Part shown: one piece after another, positions 28,948 through 36,757 of the stretch
Position numbering within the stretch: the first letter of the stretch is position 1
How the letters are laid out: each line of letters opens with the position of its first letter
Assembly: GCA_020854055.1 (NCBI GenBank)
Contig: JADZGD010000011.1
Span: 81,752 to 145,751, forward strand
DNA from: Bryobacterales bacterium
Lineage (GTDB): Bacteria > Acidobacteriota > Terriglobia > Bryobacterales > Bryobacteraceae
DNA: 64,000 nucleotides
Direction: 5' to 3'
The notes under the pieces: model-generated
Told to the model about the DNA's origin: nothing
Database searches by the model: none
Seen by the model: only the letters and a program-made list of their open reading frames with translations
Program-made: the position numbers and the translations under genes

Positions 28948-30291
28948 CTAATCCAGAAACGATTGCAGCGCGAGCTCGACATGCGTCGCCCGCGAGCCTT
29001 TGAACAGGACCGCGTCTCCTTCCGCGGCCAGTTTCTTTGCCAGCAGCCCCGCCTCAACGGGCTCGCCGAAAAAGTACGCGGCGTCAGCCGCAATGCCTGC
29101 TGATATGGCTGCGTCCACCATAGAGCGGGCTGCGCCGCGTATCCCAACGAGCACATTCACCCCACATTCGACGGCGAAACGTCCGACGTCGCGGTGCAGA
29201 GGCTCGGACCAACGGCCGAGTTCGAGCATCTCCCCCAGCACGGCAATGCGCCGCCGCGCCGGCGTGTCCCGAAGCACCTCGAGCATTGCCCGGGCCGCAT
29301 CGGGATTGGAGTTGTAACTATCATTCCAAACAGTAATTCCGTTGCATGTCAATCGTTCGCCGCGCATCTTTCCAGGCTGCAAACCGTGCGCCGCCGGCAC
29401 CAGCCGCTCCAGCCCAATGCCGAACGCGCGGGCCACGGCGATGCCCGCTAAAATGTTGCGCACGCCGTGAATTCCGGCCAGCTCCGATTCAAAGGCGACC
29501 CCATCCACCCGGAATCGAACTCCTTCGGCGCTCAGTTCCACATCGGTGGCCCGTACCGAAGCCGGCTCGGAGAGCCCGAACAGAATACTACGGCCCGGAT
29601 GAACTTCGGCAAAGCGGGCCACGCGCGGATCGTCGGCATTCAGCACGGCGACACCATCCGCGGGGAGCGATTCCACCAGTTCCCGCTTGGCTAGAGCGAT
29701 ACCCTCCGGCGAGTCGAAGTTCTCGATGTGAGCCCACCCGGCGTTGGTGACCACGGCCACATCGGGGCGCGCAATGCCGGCCAGACCGCGGATCTCACCC
29801 GCATGGTTCATGCCGATTTCCAGCACCGCCGCCTGTGAGTCTGCGGCCAGGTGGAGAATGGAGAGCGGCAATCCGATATGGTTGTTGAAGTTCCCGCTAC
29901 TCTTGCCGACCGCTAACTCCGCCCCCAGCAGGGCGGCAATGATCTCTTTGGTAGTGGTTTTGCCGGCGCTGCCGGTCACCGCCACCACACGCCCGCAATA
30001 ACGCGAACGGGCCAGCCGCGCCGCCGATTGCAACGCTTCGAGCGAATCCGCCACCGGGAGCACCGGCCGGCCGGGGAGATCCTGGGGCCGGTCCGCAACG
30101 GCGGCGGCGGCGCCCGCCGCAAACGCGGTTTGGACAAAGTCATTACCGTCAAACCGCTCGCCGCGAAGAGCGAAAAACAACGCCCCCGGCGCCACCGATC
30201 GGGAGTCGGTGCTGAATGCCGCCACCGGCATCGAGGCGGGAATCACCGCGCTGCCCATCGCCCGGGCGAGTTCGGCCAGATCCAGTCTCAT
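28948..30291 (-). CDS. murF: UDP-MurNAc-tripeptide D-Ala-D-Ala ligase
   Basis: 447 aa. It shows the short N-terminal Mur domain (STDSRSVAPGALFFALRGERFDG), ATP loop VTGSAGKTTTKE, EIGMNHAGEI, NAGWAHIENF and NDSYNSNPDAARA, diagnostic of MurF. It adds D-Ala-D-Ala to complete the pentapeptide. Its ATG overlaps the murE stop by 4 bases. The D-Ala-D-Ala ligase gene is not in this window. Confidence 0.97.
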   Translation of the reverse strand: MRLDLAELARAMGSAVIPASMPVAAFSTDSRSVAPGALFFALRGERFDGNDFVQTAFAAGAAAAVADRPQDLPGRPVLPVADSLEALQSAARLARSRYCGRVVAVTGSAGKTTTKEIIAALLGAELAVGKSSGNFNNHIGLPLSILHLAADSQAAVLEIGMNHAGEIRGLAGIARPDVAVVTNAGWAHIENFDSPEGIALAKRELVESLPADGVAVLNADDPRVARFAEVHPGRSILFGLSEPASVRATDVELSAEGVRFRVDGVAFESELAGIHGVRNILAGIAVARAFGIGLERLVPAAHGLQPGKMRGERLTCNGITVWNDSYNSNPDAARAMLEVLRDTPARRRIAVLGEMLELGRWSEPLHRDVGRFAVECGVNVLVGIRGAARSMVDAAISAGIAADAAYFFGEPVEAGLLAKKLAAEGDAVLFKGSRATHVELALQSFLD

Positions 30292-31769
30292 TTCCCTGCC
30301 CGCCGGTAGCCAAATCCGCGAAGCACCGCCGCGGCCGCTTCACGATCGTCAAAATGAATGGTTCTGTCCTTCAGAATCTGGTAAGGTTCATGCCCCTTGC
30401 CGGCAATAAGAACAATGTCACCTTCCCGCGCCTCTTCGATTGCCCGTCGAATGGCGTGCTCGCGATCCGGTTCAATCACCAGCGGCGTCTCGAATCGGCG
30501 CAACCCCACCAGCGCATCATTGATGATGGTGAGAGGATCCTCTGAACGAGGGTTATCGGAGGTGAGCACAACCAGGTCGCTCGCCTCGGCGGCCGCCATT
30601 CCCATCAATGGACGTTTGTTGCGGTCGCGGTCGCCGCCACAGCCAAAAACGGTAATCACCCGCTTCGGATGCAGTTCCCGGGCGGCCGAGATGACATTTC
30701 GGATGGCGTCGTCGGTATGGGCATAATCGACAATCACCAGGAACGGCTGGCCTTCATCAATCCGCTCGAAACGTCCCGGAACGCCTCCGACAGCCTCGAT
30801 GCCCCGGGTGATCGTCTCGGCATCGATACCATAACTGAGGCCGCTGGCCCAGGCCGCCAGTATGTTGTAGACATTGAACTTACCAATCAGCGGCGTCTCA
30901 ACCGGATAGCTCCGGCCGCTGTGCTCAACCCGAAATCGCAGACGCCGGAATTCAATTTCTACATTTGTCGCACGAACCTCGGCATCCGGACTTAATCCGT
31001 AGGAGATGAAAGTTTCCGCCCGCGGCAGCCGCCGGCCGTACTCATCGTCGATATTCACCACCGAAAAGCGTGGAGGCTCGGCGCCGGCGCCGGAAAACAG
31101 CCGGCTCTTGGCCTCAAAGTAAGCCTCCATGGTGTGGTGGTAATCCAGGTGATCCCGAGTCAAATTGCTGAACACCGCGGTGTGGAACCCAAAACCGAAT
31201 ACGCGAGCGAGATCGAGCGCGTGCGAAGACACCTCCATTGTGACATGGCTGCCGCCGCGCCGCCCGAGGGCATCGAAGAACCGGATCAGGTCGAGTGACT
31301 CCGGGGTGGTGTTGACGGCTTTCAATACCTCGCCGGCAAGCCGGTATTCAATGGTTCCAATCAATCCCGTGGTGAACCCGGCTGTTCTTAGAATGGAGTC
31401 CACCAGAAAGGCAATCGTCGTCTTGCCATTAGTGCCGGTGATACCGGTAATCGCCAGTCCCTCATCGGGACGATGGTAGAAATTCCGGGCCGCCACCGCC
31501 AGCGCCTGCCGGCCGTGGGCGACCTGAATCCACGGACCGGAAAAATCCTCCGGAGGCGGAAGCTCGCTCACCACCGCCAGCGCTCCACTCGCCACTGCCT
31601 GCCGCGCAAACAGACGGCCATCTACTTTGGCTCCGGGGAAGGCAAAAAAGATAAAGCCGGGCTGAATTCTACGAGAGTCGTAATCCAGTCCGGCAACCTC
31701 GATTGCCGCCAAGGCCGGATCAACCGGGCTGGTAACAGCCACACCTGAGAGCAGTCCGGCCAAAGTCAT
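30288..31769 (-). CDS. murE: UDP-MurNAc-dipeptide meso-DAP ligase
   Basis: 493 aa. N-terminal DYDSRRIQPGFIFFAFPG, ATP loop GITGTNGKTTIAF, TMEVSSHALDLARV and FSNLTRDHLDYH mark MurE. The specificity motif DNPRSEDP is the meso-diaminopimelate type, not the lysine type, so the wall is expected to be DAP-cross-linked. It starts 36 bases after ftsI and overlaps murF by 4. Confidence 0.97.
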   Translation of the reverse strand: MTLAGLLSGVAVTSPVDPALAAIEVAGLDYDSRRIQPGFIFFAFPGAKVDGRLFARQAVASGALAVVSELPPPEDFSGPWIQVAHGRQALAVAARNFYHRPDEGLAITGITGTNGKTTIAFLVDSILRTAGFTTGLIGTIEYRLAGEVLKAVNTTPESLDLIRFFDALGRRGGSHVTMEVSSHALDLARVFGFGFHTAVFSNLTRDHLDYHHTMEAYFEAKSRLFSGAGAEPPRFSVVNIDDEYGRRLPRAETFISYGLSPDAEVRATNVEIEFRRLRFRVEHSGRSYPVETPLIGKFNVYNILAAWASGLSYGIDAETITRGIEAVGGVPGRFERIDEGQPFLVIVDYAHTDDAIRNVISAARELHPKRVITVFGCGGDRDRNKRPLMGMAAAEASDLVVLTSDNPRSEDPLTIINDALVGLRRFETPLVIEPDREHAIRRAIEEAREGDIVLIAGKGHEPYQILKDRTIHFDDREAAAAVLRGFGYRRAGK

Positions 31770-31805
31770 GGCATATGCTCCCTGAAGTGCGGCTCGCCAT
31801 AACCG

Positions 31806-33854
31806 CTAACGGCCAAACTGAACACGAACGGTTTCTCCTGGAGATAAGACGCTTCCCGGCGCCGGCGTCTGCGCTTTTGCAATGCCAGCACCGAAATACT
31901 CAATGCGAACCCCGCTGGCGCTGGCCTCTTCGATCACCGAGCGCAGTGTCCGGCCGACGAAGTCCGGCGTACGGCGTCCCGAGATTCCCACAAAATTAGC
32001 CGGCACAACCGGCGCCGGCAGAAGCTGGGTGACGGCCGGCGGTGTTGTGACGGCCTCCGGCTGGGGCGGTTCGGACGGCGCCGACAGCCCGGCGATCGCC
32101 AGGTCGTCGTCTGCCGGCGCGGCTTCCTTCACTGGAGCCGGCGTTTCCGGAAGGTCTTTCGGCACGTTCAACACCCGCAGCGCGGTCGAAGCCACTTCGC
32201 GGAACACCGGCGCGGCCACCGGGCCACCATAGCCCGCCGTTCCGCCACTGGTACCGTAAAGGGTCACCACCACCACCACGGCCGGATTGTTCACCGGCGC
32301 AAACCCCATGAACGAGGCGTTATAACGGTGTACCCAACTGCGTAGGTTGAAGTCGTAAAGCTGGGCGGTTCCCGTCTTTCCGGCGCTAGTGTAGCCCGGC
32401 ATCTTGGCCCGGGTGCCTGTGCCGTGCAGCACGACTCCCTCCATTAGCCGCCGCATCGTCAGCGCCGTGGATGGACTGAGCACCCTGGTAGCGGGCCGAA
32501 CCGGCTCCGGCTCCACGGTGCCATCGGGCCACTTCATCTTTAGCACGGTCCGTGGAGGAACCAGTTTGCCTCCGTTCGCTACAACCGAGCATGCCTGCGC
32601 CAACTGCATCGCCGTGACCTGCACCTCGTGACCCATCGCCACCGAACCGATGGAACTCTTCGACCACTGCCTCAGTTTATGGATTACCCCAGCCGATTCG
32701 CCGGGGATGCCGCTTCCGGTGGAGCGCGAAAATCCGAAACGCAGCAGATAGTCGTGAAGCTTCTCGTCACCCACCCGCAGCCCGATCTGGATCGCCCCGA
32801 TGTTGCTCGATTTTGCCAGCACGTCGGCGAAACTCAGCGAGCCGTAGCGATGGGTGTCGTGAATTGTGCGCCCGAATAGAGTGATGCTTCCGCCCCCACA
32901 GTTGATCGGTGTCTCCGGCGTGAGATTGGTGGTTTCAAGCGCCGCCGACAGGGTAAATACCTTGAACACGCTACCCGGTTCAAACGGAGTGGTTACACAC
33001 AGGTTGCCGCGCGCCGCCAACCCGGAGCCCTTCTTCAGCGGTTCATTGGGATCGAACGTCGGGTAACTGGCCATCGCCAGCACATTGCCGGTGTTCGGAT
33101 CCATGACCACGACGGTCCCGGTTCCGGCGTGATTCTCAACGGCGGCGCGCGCCAGTTCCCGCTCGGCGACGAACTGGATCTGCTGGTCGATACTCAGCGT
33201 GATGTCTCTGCCGGCCTCGGCTTCGTTATCGACAACTTCACTGAACGCCCGCCGGCGGACGTCATTGAGCATCGTCCGCTCCCCTGCATGACCGGATAGT
33301 TCGTCGTTATATGCCAGTTCCAGCCCGGAATTACCCTGCTCGTCGAACCCGACGCTGCCGATTACGTTACCCGCCAGCGCGCCATTGGGATAGAAACGGC
33401 GGCTCTCCCGGCGGGATTCCACCCAGTCGAATCCAAAACTCGCCAGCCGTTCGGATTCGGCCGGCTCGATCCGGCGCTTAACCCAAAGGAAGTGACGGCC
33501 CGCCTTTGCGCCTACCAGAATTTTGCCGAGTAACTCGGGCTGGTTGAGCCCCAGCACGCCGGCCAGAATGTTTGAGGCTGTGTAAGGGTCGGGAATTCGC
33601 ACCGGATCGATCGCGATCGAGTCCACCGGCAGACTCATCGCCAGCGGGCGCCCTTCCCGGTCAAGGATCCTGCCGCGCGGAGCGAGAATCTCCACCTGCC
33701 GCGTCTGCTGCGCGGCGGCCAGCCGGCGGAGTTCGTCATGCTGAACAACCTGAAGAATGATCAGGCGGAGAAAAATGATAAGCGCCCAGGCAACCAGGAT
33801 CCGGGTTACTACCCGGACACGAGAGAGGGATTCTGTCTCAGCGTACGGTTCCAC
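31806..33854 (-). CDS. ftsI: FtsI / PBP2B-type transpeptidase with PASTA
   Basis: 682 aa from GTG 33854 (AGGAGT 7 bases upstream). A short cytoplasmic tail and one membrane helix (about 15-38) precede the dimerisation domain and the transpeptidase. Active-site motifs are Ser295-x-x-Lys298 (SVFK), Ser349-Ser350-Asn351, and Lys493-Thr-Gly. A Pro/Ala-rich linker at about 580-625 ends in one PASTA-like domain (about 625-682). It cross-links septal peptidoglycan with FtsW. The PASTA tail makes it resemble SpoVD/PBP2X-like proteins more than E. coli FtsI. Confidence 0.94.
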   Translation of the reverse strand: MEPYAETESLSRVRVVTRILVAWALIIFLRLIILQVVQHDELRRLAAAQQTRQVEILAPRGRILDREGRPLAMSLPVDSIAIDPVRIPDPYTASNILAGVLGLNQPELLGKILVGAKAGRHFLWVKRRIEPAESERLASFGFDWVESRRESRRFYPNGALAGNVIGSVGFDEQGNSGLELAYNDELSGHAGERTMLNDVRRRAFSEVVDNEAEAGRDITLSIDQQIQFVAERELARAAVENHAGTGTVVVMDPNTGNVLAMASYPTFDPNEPLKKGSGLAARGNLCVTTPFEPGSVFKVFTLSAALETTNLTPETPINCGGGSITLFGRTIHDTHRYGSLSFADVLAKSSNIGAIQIGLRVGDEKLHDYLLRFGFSRSTGSGIPGESAGVIHKLRQWSKSSIGSVAMGHEVQVTAMQLAQACSVVANGGKLVPPRTVLKMKWPDGTVEPEPVRPATRVLSPSTALTMRRLMEGVVLHGTGTRAKMPGYTSAGKTGTAQLYDFNLRSWVHRYNASFMGFAPVNNPAVVVVVTLYGTSGGTAGYGGPVAAPVFREVASTALRVLNVPKDLPETPAPVKEAAPADDDLAIAGLSAPSEPPQPEAVTTPPAVTQLLPAPVVPANFVGISGRRTPDFVGRTLRSVIEEASASGVRIEYFGAGIAKAQTPAPGSVLSPGETVRVQFGR

Positions 33855-33875
33855 GGCGTACTCCTGAAGTGAGTG

Positions 33876-34373
33876 CTACGGCTTCGGGCGAGCGTGATTG
33901 AGAGCGACCGTCTCTCCCTTGTCGAGAAACACCAGTTGGTCCGGCCCGGGATCGACAAACTGCTGCATCCTGGCAAGCTCTTCCAGCCGTTTCGGACTGA
34001 GATGCCGGAGCTCATCGAGTTCCAGAACGGAGCGCTCGCGCAGAAGTTGCTGCTGCTCCTGCTTCAGCGCCTGGATCGTATAGCCGTCCATCAAGCCCGC
34101 CGCGGCCGGTGTAAGAAAGGCAATTCCCAGCGCAACAACAACAATCAGAACGGCGATCGAATTCCAGTAGACCTTCCGCTCTTGCGGATCCTGCGTACGC
34201 ACCAGGCGCGAGTTGTCCATCGGCTTCTTCGCGAACCAGATATCTTCGAACGGGATGCTGCGCGTCACAAACGGCGGCAGCCCGGAAATCTCGTGTCCCG
34301 GATGCGCTTCGCTGCCGGCCAACTCAAGCCCGGTGGAAGCGGAAAGAAAACGATTGCATGTCAGCGTGGCCAT
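33876..34373 (-). CDS. ftsL: FtsL-like division protein
   Basis: 165 aa, placed between rsmH and ftsI exactly where ftsL is expected. A long cytoplasmic segment (1-70) is followed by one membrane helix (about 71-92, SIAVLIVVVALGIAFL), then a periplasmic coiled coil rich in Gln/Glu/Leu (100-150). FtsL with FtsB activates FtsWI. Sequence match to E. coli FtsL is low, so identity rests on position and topology. An internal ATG at 34220 (MDNSRLVRTQD) would give a more usual short N-terminus, with AAGAAG upstream; I keep the longer start because it leaves only 14 bases to rsmH. Confidence 0.75.
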   Translation of the reverse strand: MATLTCNRFLSASTGLELAGSEAHPGHEISGLPPFVTRSIPFEDIWFAKKPMDNSRLVRTQDPQERKVYWNSIAVLIVVVALGIAFLTPAAAGLMDGYTIQALKQEQQQLLRERSVLELDELRHLSPKRLEELARMQQFVDPGPDQLVFLDKGETVALNHARPKP

Positions 34374-34387
34374 TGTATTAATTCCGT

Positions 34388-35248
34388 CTATGTCATCTCC
34401 AGCGCGCGCAGTTTGGCACTGCGGGAGGCTGGGTTAGACGCCACCTCGGTCTCGCTCGGCGTCACCACGTGCTTGGTGAGCAGGATGGCGCGGTTCTGCC
34501 GGGCTAATTCTCGGAAACAGTTCTTTACCTTGCGGTCATCCAACGACATGAATGTCAAAACGACAAAGCGCCCGCCTCGGCCGAGCAACTCCGGGCCCGA
34601 CTCGAGCAGCGCATCCAGTTCCGGCGGCTCGGAATTGACTGCCATCCGAAGTGCCTGAAACGTTTTGGTGGCGGGGTGAGTGCGACCCGTCCGGCGCGCG
34701 ACCGACTCGACTACCTGCGCCAAGTGAAGCGTGCTTCGAATCGGCCGCGCCCGAACGACTGCTCTGGCTATTTGCCGTGCCCTCCTTTCTTCGCCGTATT
34801 GGTAAATCAAATCCGCCAGTTCTCTCTCCGGATAGAAATTCAAAAAGTCGGCCGCCGTAAGCTCCTGGGTTCTGTCCATTCGCATGTCCGGCGGCCCTTC
34901 CGCAGAGAGAGAGAAACCGCGTTCGGGATCGGTCAGTTGATACCGGCTGACGCCCAGATCGGCGAGCAGTCCGTTGATTTTCCCGACCCCAAGTCCAGCC
35001 AGCGCCGCGCGCAGACCGGAAAATTTCGTTCGAACAAATGTAATTCGCTCGGCCCACGCCATCGTGGCGGCGCGCGCCAACTCGATCGATTCGCCGTCCC
35101 GGTCGCACGAGAATACCCTGCCCGTCGACAACCGCGCGGCAATCCGGGCCGTGTGGCCTCCCAGTCCGGCCGTGGCATCCACCACGATGCTCTCCGGCCG
35201 CACTGCCAGATAGTCCAACACTTCCCCGGACATCACCGGCGTATGCAT
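34388..35248 (-). CDS. rsmH: 16S rRNA m4C1402 methyltransferase RsmH
   Basis: 286 aa. It begins MHTPVMSGEVLDYL, then the SAM-binding VDATAGLGGHTARI, LADLGVSRYQL, and the C-terminal TKTFQALRMAVN region, with VTPSETEVASNPASRSAKLRALE ending in the family's usual way. It N4-methylates C1402 of 16S rRNA. It is the second dcw gene, 3 bases after mraZ. Confidence 0.97.
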   Translation of the reverse strand: MHTPVMSGEVLDYLAVRPESIVVDATAGLGGHTARIAARLSTGRVFSCDRDGESIELARAATMAWAERITFVRTKFSGLRAALAGLGVGKINGLLADLGVSRYQLTDPERGFSLSAEGPPDMRMDRTQELTAADFLNFYPERELADLIYQYGEERRARQIARAVVRARPIRSTLHLAQVVESVARRTGRTHPATKTFQALRMAVNSEPPELDALLESGPELLGRGGRFVVLTFMSLDDRKVKNCFRELARQNRAILLTKHVVTPSETEVASNPASRSAKLRALEMT

Positions 35249-35251
35249 GCC

Positions 35252-35713
35252 TCACCGCAGCCCGCCTTGTTCCAGAATCTCCACCTTGTTCTGAAGATCC
35301 TGCTGAGCGCGCTGCTTGCGCTCGTCGTAAACCTGCTTCGACATCACGTCGAAACGGCCGGCGGCGAAGAACAGCCACACCGGCTGATCCTGGATGTTCA
35401 GGTGCCGCCGCAACTCAGACGGAACCAGCACCCGGCCCTGAGAGTCAATCTCGGAATCCGCCCCCCAGTCGTTCAGGATGAACCAGACATCATTCTTCGC
35501 CGCCGGATTCGCCTGGTACGACCGGAAAAACTTTTCATTTTCTTTCCAGACCGAAATCGGATAAATTCGTGTTATGCGCTCGTCGAGTGTGGTTATGAAG
35601 ACTTTCTGCTCTCCCGAATCCTTCAGGTACTTCGCAACCGAGGCCGGTAGCTTCAGCCTTCCTTTCTCGTCGCAGCGCGCCTGCAAGATCCCACGAGGGG
35701 GATCCGGCGGCAT
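35252..35713 (-). CDS. mraZ: Transcriptional regulator MraZ
   Basis: 153 aa from ATG 35713; the frame opens at GTG 35743, which would add ten residues and would place one of the upstream repeats inside the gene. Two AbrB-like MraZ repeats are visible, each with the DEKGRLKLP or DSQGRVLVP signature (about residues 15-25 and 90-100). MraZ binds repeated sites before its own gene and controls the dcw operon. A candidate site is present at 35740-35773. It is the first gene of the cluster. Confidence 0.94.
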   Translation of the reverse strand: MPPDPPRGILQARCDEKGRLKLPASVAKYLKDSGEQKVFITTLDERITRIYPISVWKENEKFFRSYQANPAAKNDVWFILNDWGADSEIDSQGRVLVPSELRRHLNIQDQPVWLFFAAGRFDVMSKQVYDERKQRAQQDLQNKVEILEQGGLR

Positions 35714-35739
35714 TCCAGCGTCGGATTGGATCGCATCGG

Positions 35740-35773
35740 CCACTTTACTCTAAACTCGACCACTTTCGGCCAC
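35740..35773 (-). promoter_or_regulatory. mraZ operator: Candidate MraZ operator: phased GTGG repeats
   Basis: On the minus strand the element GTGGYCGA occurs three times, with its GTGG at 35773, 35763 and 35743, i.e. offsets 0, 10 and 30. A fourth slot at offset 20 is degenerate. Known MraZ sites are short direct repeats with a 10-base period upstream of mraZ, and the repeats here lie between a candidate promoter and the mraZ start. Confidence 0.55.
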
Positions 35774-35779
35774 TGAAAG

Positions 35780-35808
35780 ATCATCTCACGGCTCCCGGGG
35801 GATTGCAA
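35780..35808 (-). promoter_or_regulatory. Candidate dcw promoter
   Basis: On the minus strand TTGCAA (35808-35803) and GATGAT (35785-35780) are separated by exactly 17 bases, each matching four of six consensus bases. The pair lies just upstream of the phased repeats and about 70 bases before the mraZ ATG. This is a sequence-only prediction. Confidence 0.35.
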
Positions 35809-35924
35809 TAGTCTTTTGGTGGGAATTTGCACTGGTGTGTGTGACCGCCCGGCGAGCCGCCCGGCAGGACGTCATAAGGCCATTTCCGGTCGCCCCGAAA
35901 ACACGGATCTGATACTCTAACTGA

Positions 35925-36482
35925 GTGCAAACGCTGTATCATCTTGATCCTGGGGCAGAATGTCCGGAGCTGGTCCGGATGATTGTCGAGGTGCCCAAGA
36001 ACTCGGCCAACAAATACGAATATGACGGGAAACTGGGTTTATTCCGTCTGGACCGCGTGCTCTACTCCCCAGTCCACTATCCAGGGGACTACGGCTTCAT
36101 CCCCGGAACCCTCGCCGAAGACGGCGATCCGATGGATGTGCTGGCGCTCACCGGGGAGGCGAGTTTTACCGGTTGCATGATCGAAGTGCGCCCGGTCGGC
36201 GTGTTGAACATGGTCGATCAGGAGGAGAACGACCTTAAGATCATCTCGGTGCCGAACCGGAACCCGCGCTACGACCAGATCCATACGCTCGACCAGATCT
36301 TTCCCCACGTGCGCCGCGAGGTCGAACATTTCTTCAGCATCTACAAAGAACTGGAGGGTAGAGCGGTGCGTATGGAAGGATGGGGCGGCCCACGGGAGGC
36401 TCGCCGTCTCATTCAGGAGAGCCGCCAGCGATATCTCGACCAACAGAGTTCGCTGTCAGGCGCCGCTGAGAACGCCGGTTAG
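35925..36482 (+). CDS. ppa: Family I inorganic pyrophosphatase
   Basis: 185 aa from GTG 35925. The soluble family I pattern is clear: EYDGKLGLFRLDRVL, YPGDYGFIPGTLAEDGDPMDVL with the metal-binding aspartates Asp66, Asp68 and Asp71, and DQEENDLKIISVP. It hydrolyses pyrophosphate in the cytoplasm. It diverges from mraZ across 181 bases and is followed by a possible terminator at 36552. Confidence 0.95.
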   Translation: MQTLYHLDPGAECPELVRMIVEVPKNSANKYEYDGKLGLFRLDRVLYSPVHYPGDYGFIPGTLAEDGDPMDVLALTGEASFTGCMIEVRPVGVLNMVDQEENDLKIISVPNRNPRYDQIHTLDQIFPHVRREVEHFFSIYKELEGRAVRMEGWGGPREARRLIQESRQRYLDQQSSLSGAAENAG

Positions 36483-36551
36483 TGGTTCAAAGTGGAATCG
36501 TGACCGGATTACGACTTCCGGAATGAAACCGTCAGGATTTTGCCACCGAAC

Positions 36552-36570
36552 GGGACCGAAAATCGGTCCC
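36552..36570 (+). terminator. Hairpin after ppa
   Basis: GGGACCGA (36552-36559) and TCGGTCCC (36563-36570) form a perfect 8-base stem with an AAA loop, followed by a T-rich CATTTTCAATT. It lies 69 bases after the ppa stop and fits a rho-independent terminator with a weak T-tract. Confidence 0.5.
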
Positions 36571-36575
36571 CATTT

Positions 36576-36757
36576 TCAATTACTTAGCGAATGGCAGACC
36601 GCGTGCTTCGGAAACACACGATGAATCGCCTTCTCACCCTTAAAGCCCGAATCACCAGCGCCATCCAGAACCAGTTGCGCCAGCGCCGGATACGACAGAT
36701 CGTAAAGCGCCTGAATTACTAGCGCCGCCTCGCCCGCGATCTCATACCCGGATGCGG
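36576..36757 (-). pseudogene. Possible remnant of an unknown gene
   Basis: After the DUF362 stop, a different minus-strand frame stays open for 56 codons to a TGA at 36578 and has protein-like composition (EAALVIQALYDLSYPALAQ, then GEKAIHRVFPKH). No start codon or ribosome site is visible, so it looks like the C-terminal remnant of a gene or the result of a frameshift. It may also be chance. The rest of 36483-36741 shows only the hairpin. Confidence 0.2.

Noticed and set aside
26491..29103. 870-codon open frame antisense to murD and mraY
   Set aside because: It lies exactly opposite well-identified genes, is rich in Gln, Arg and His typical of the reverse of GC-rich coding sequence, and has no recognisable domain.
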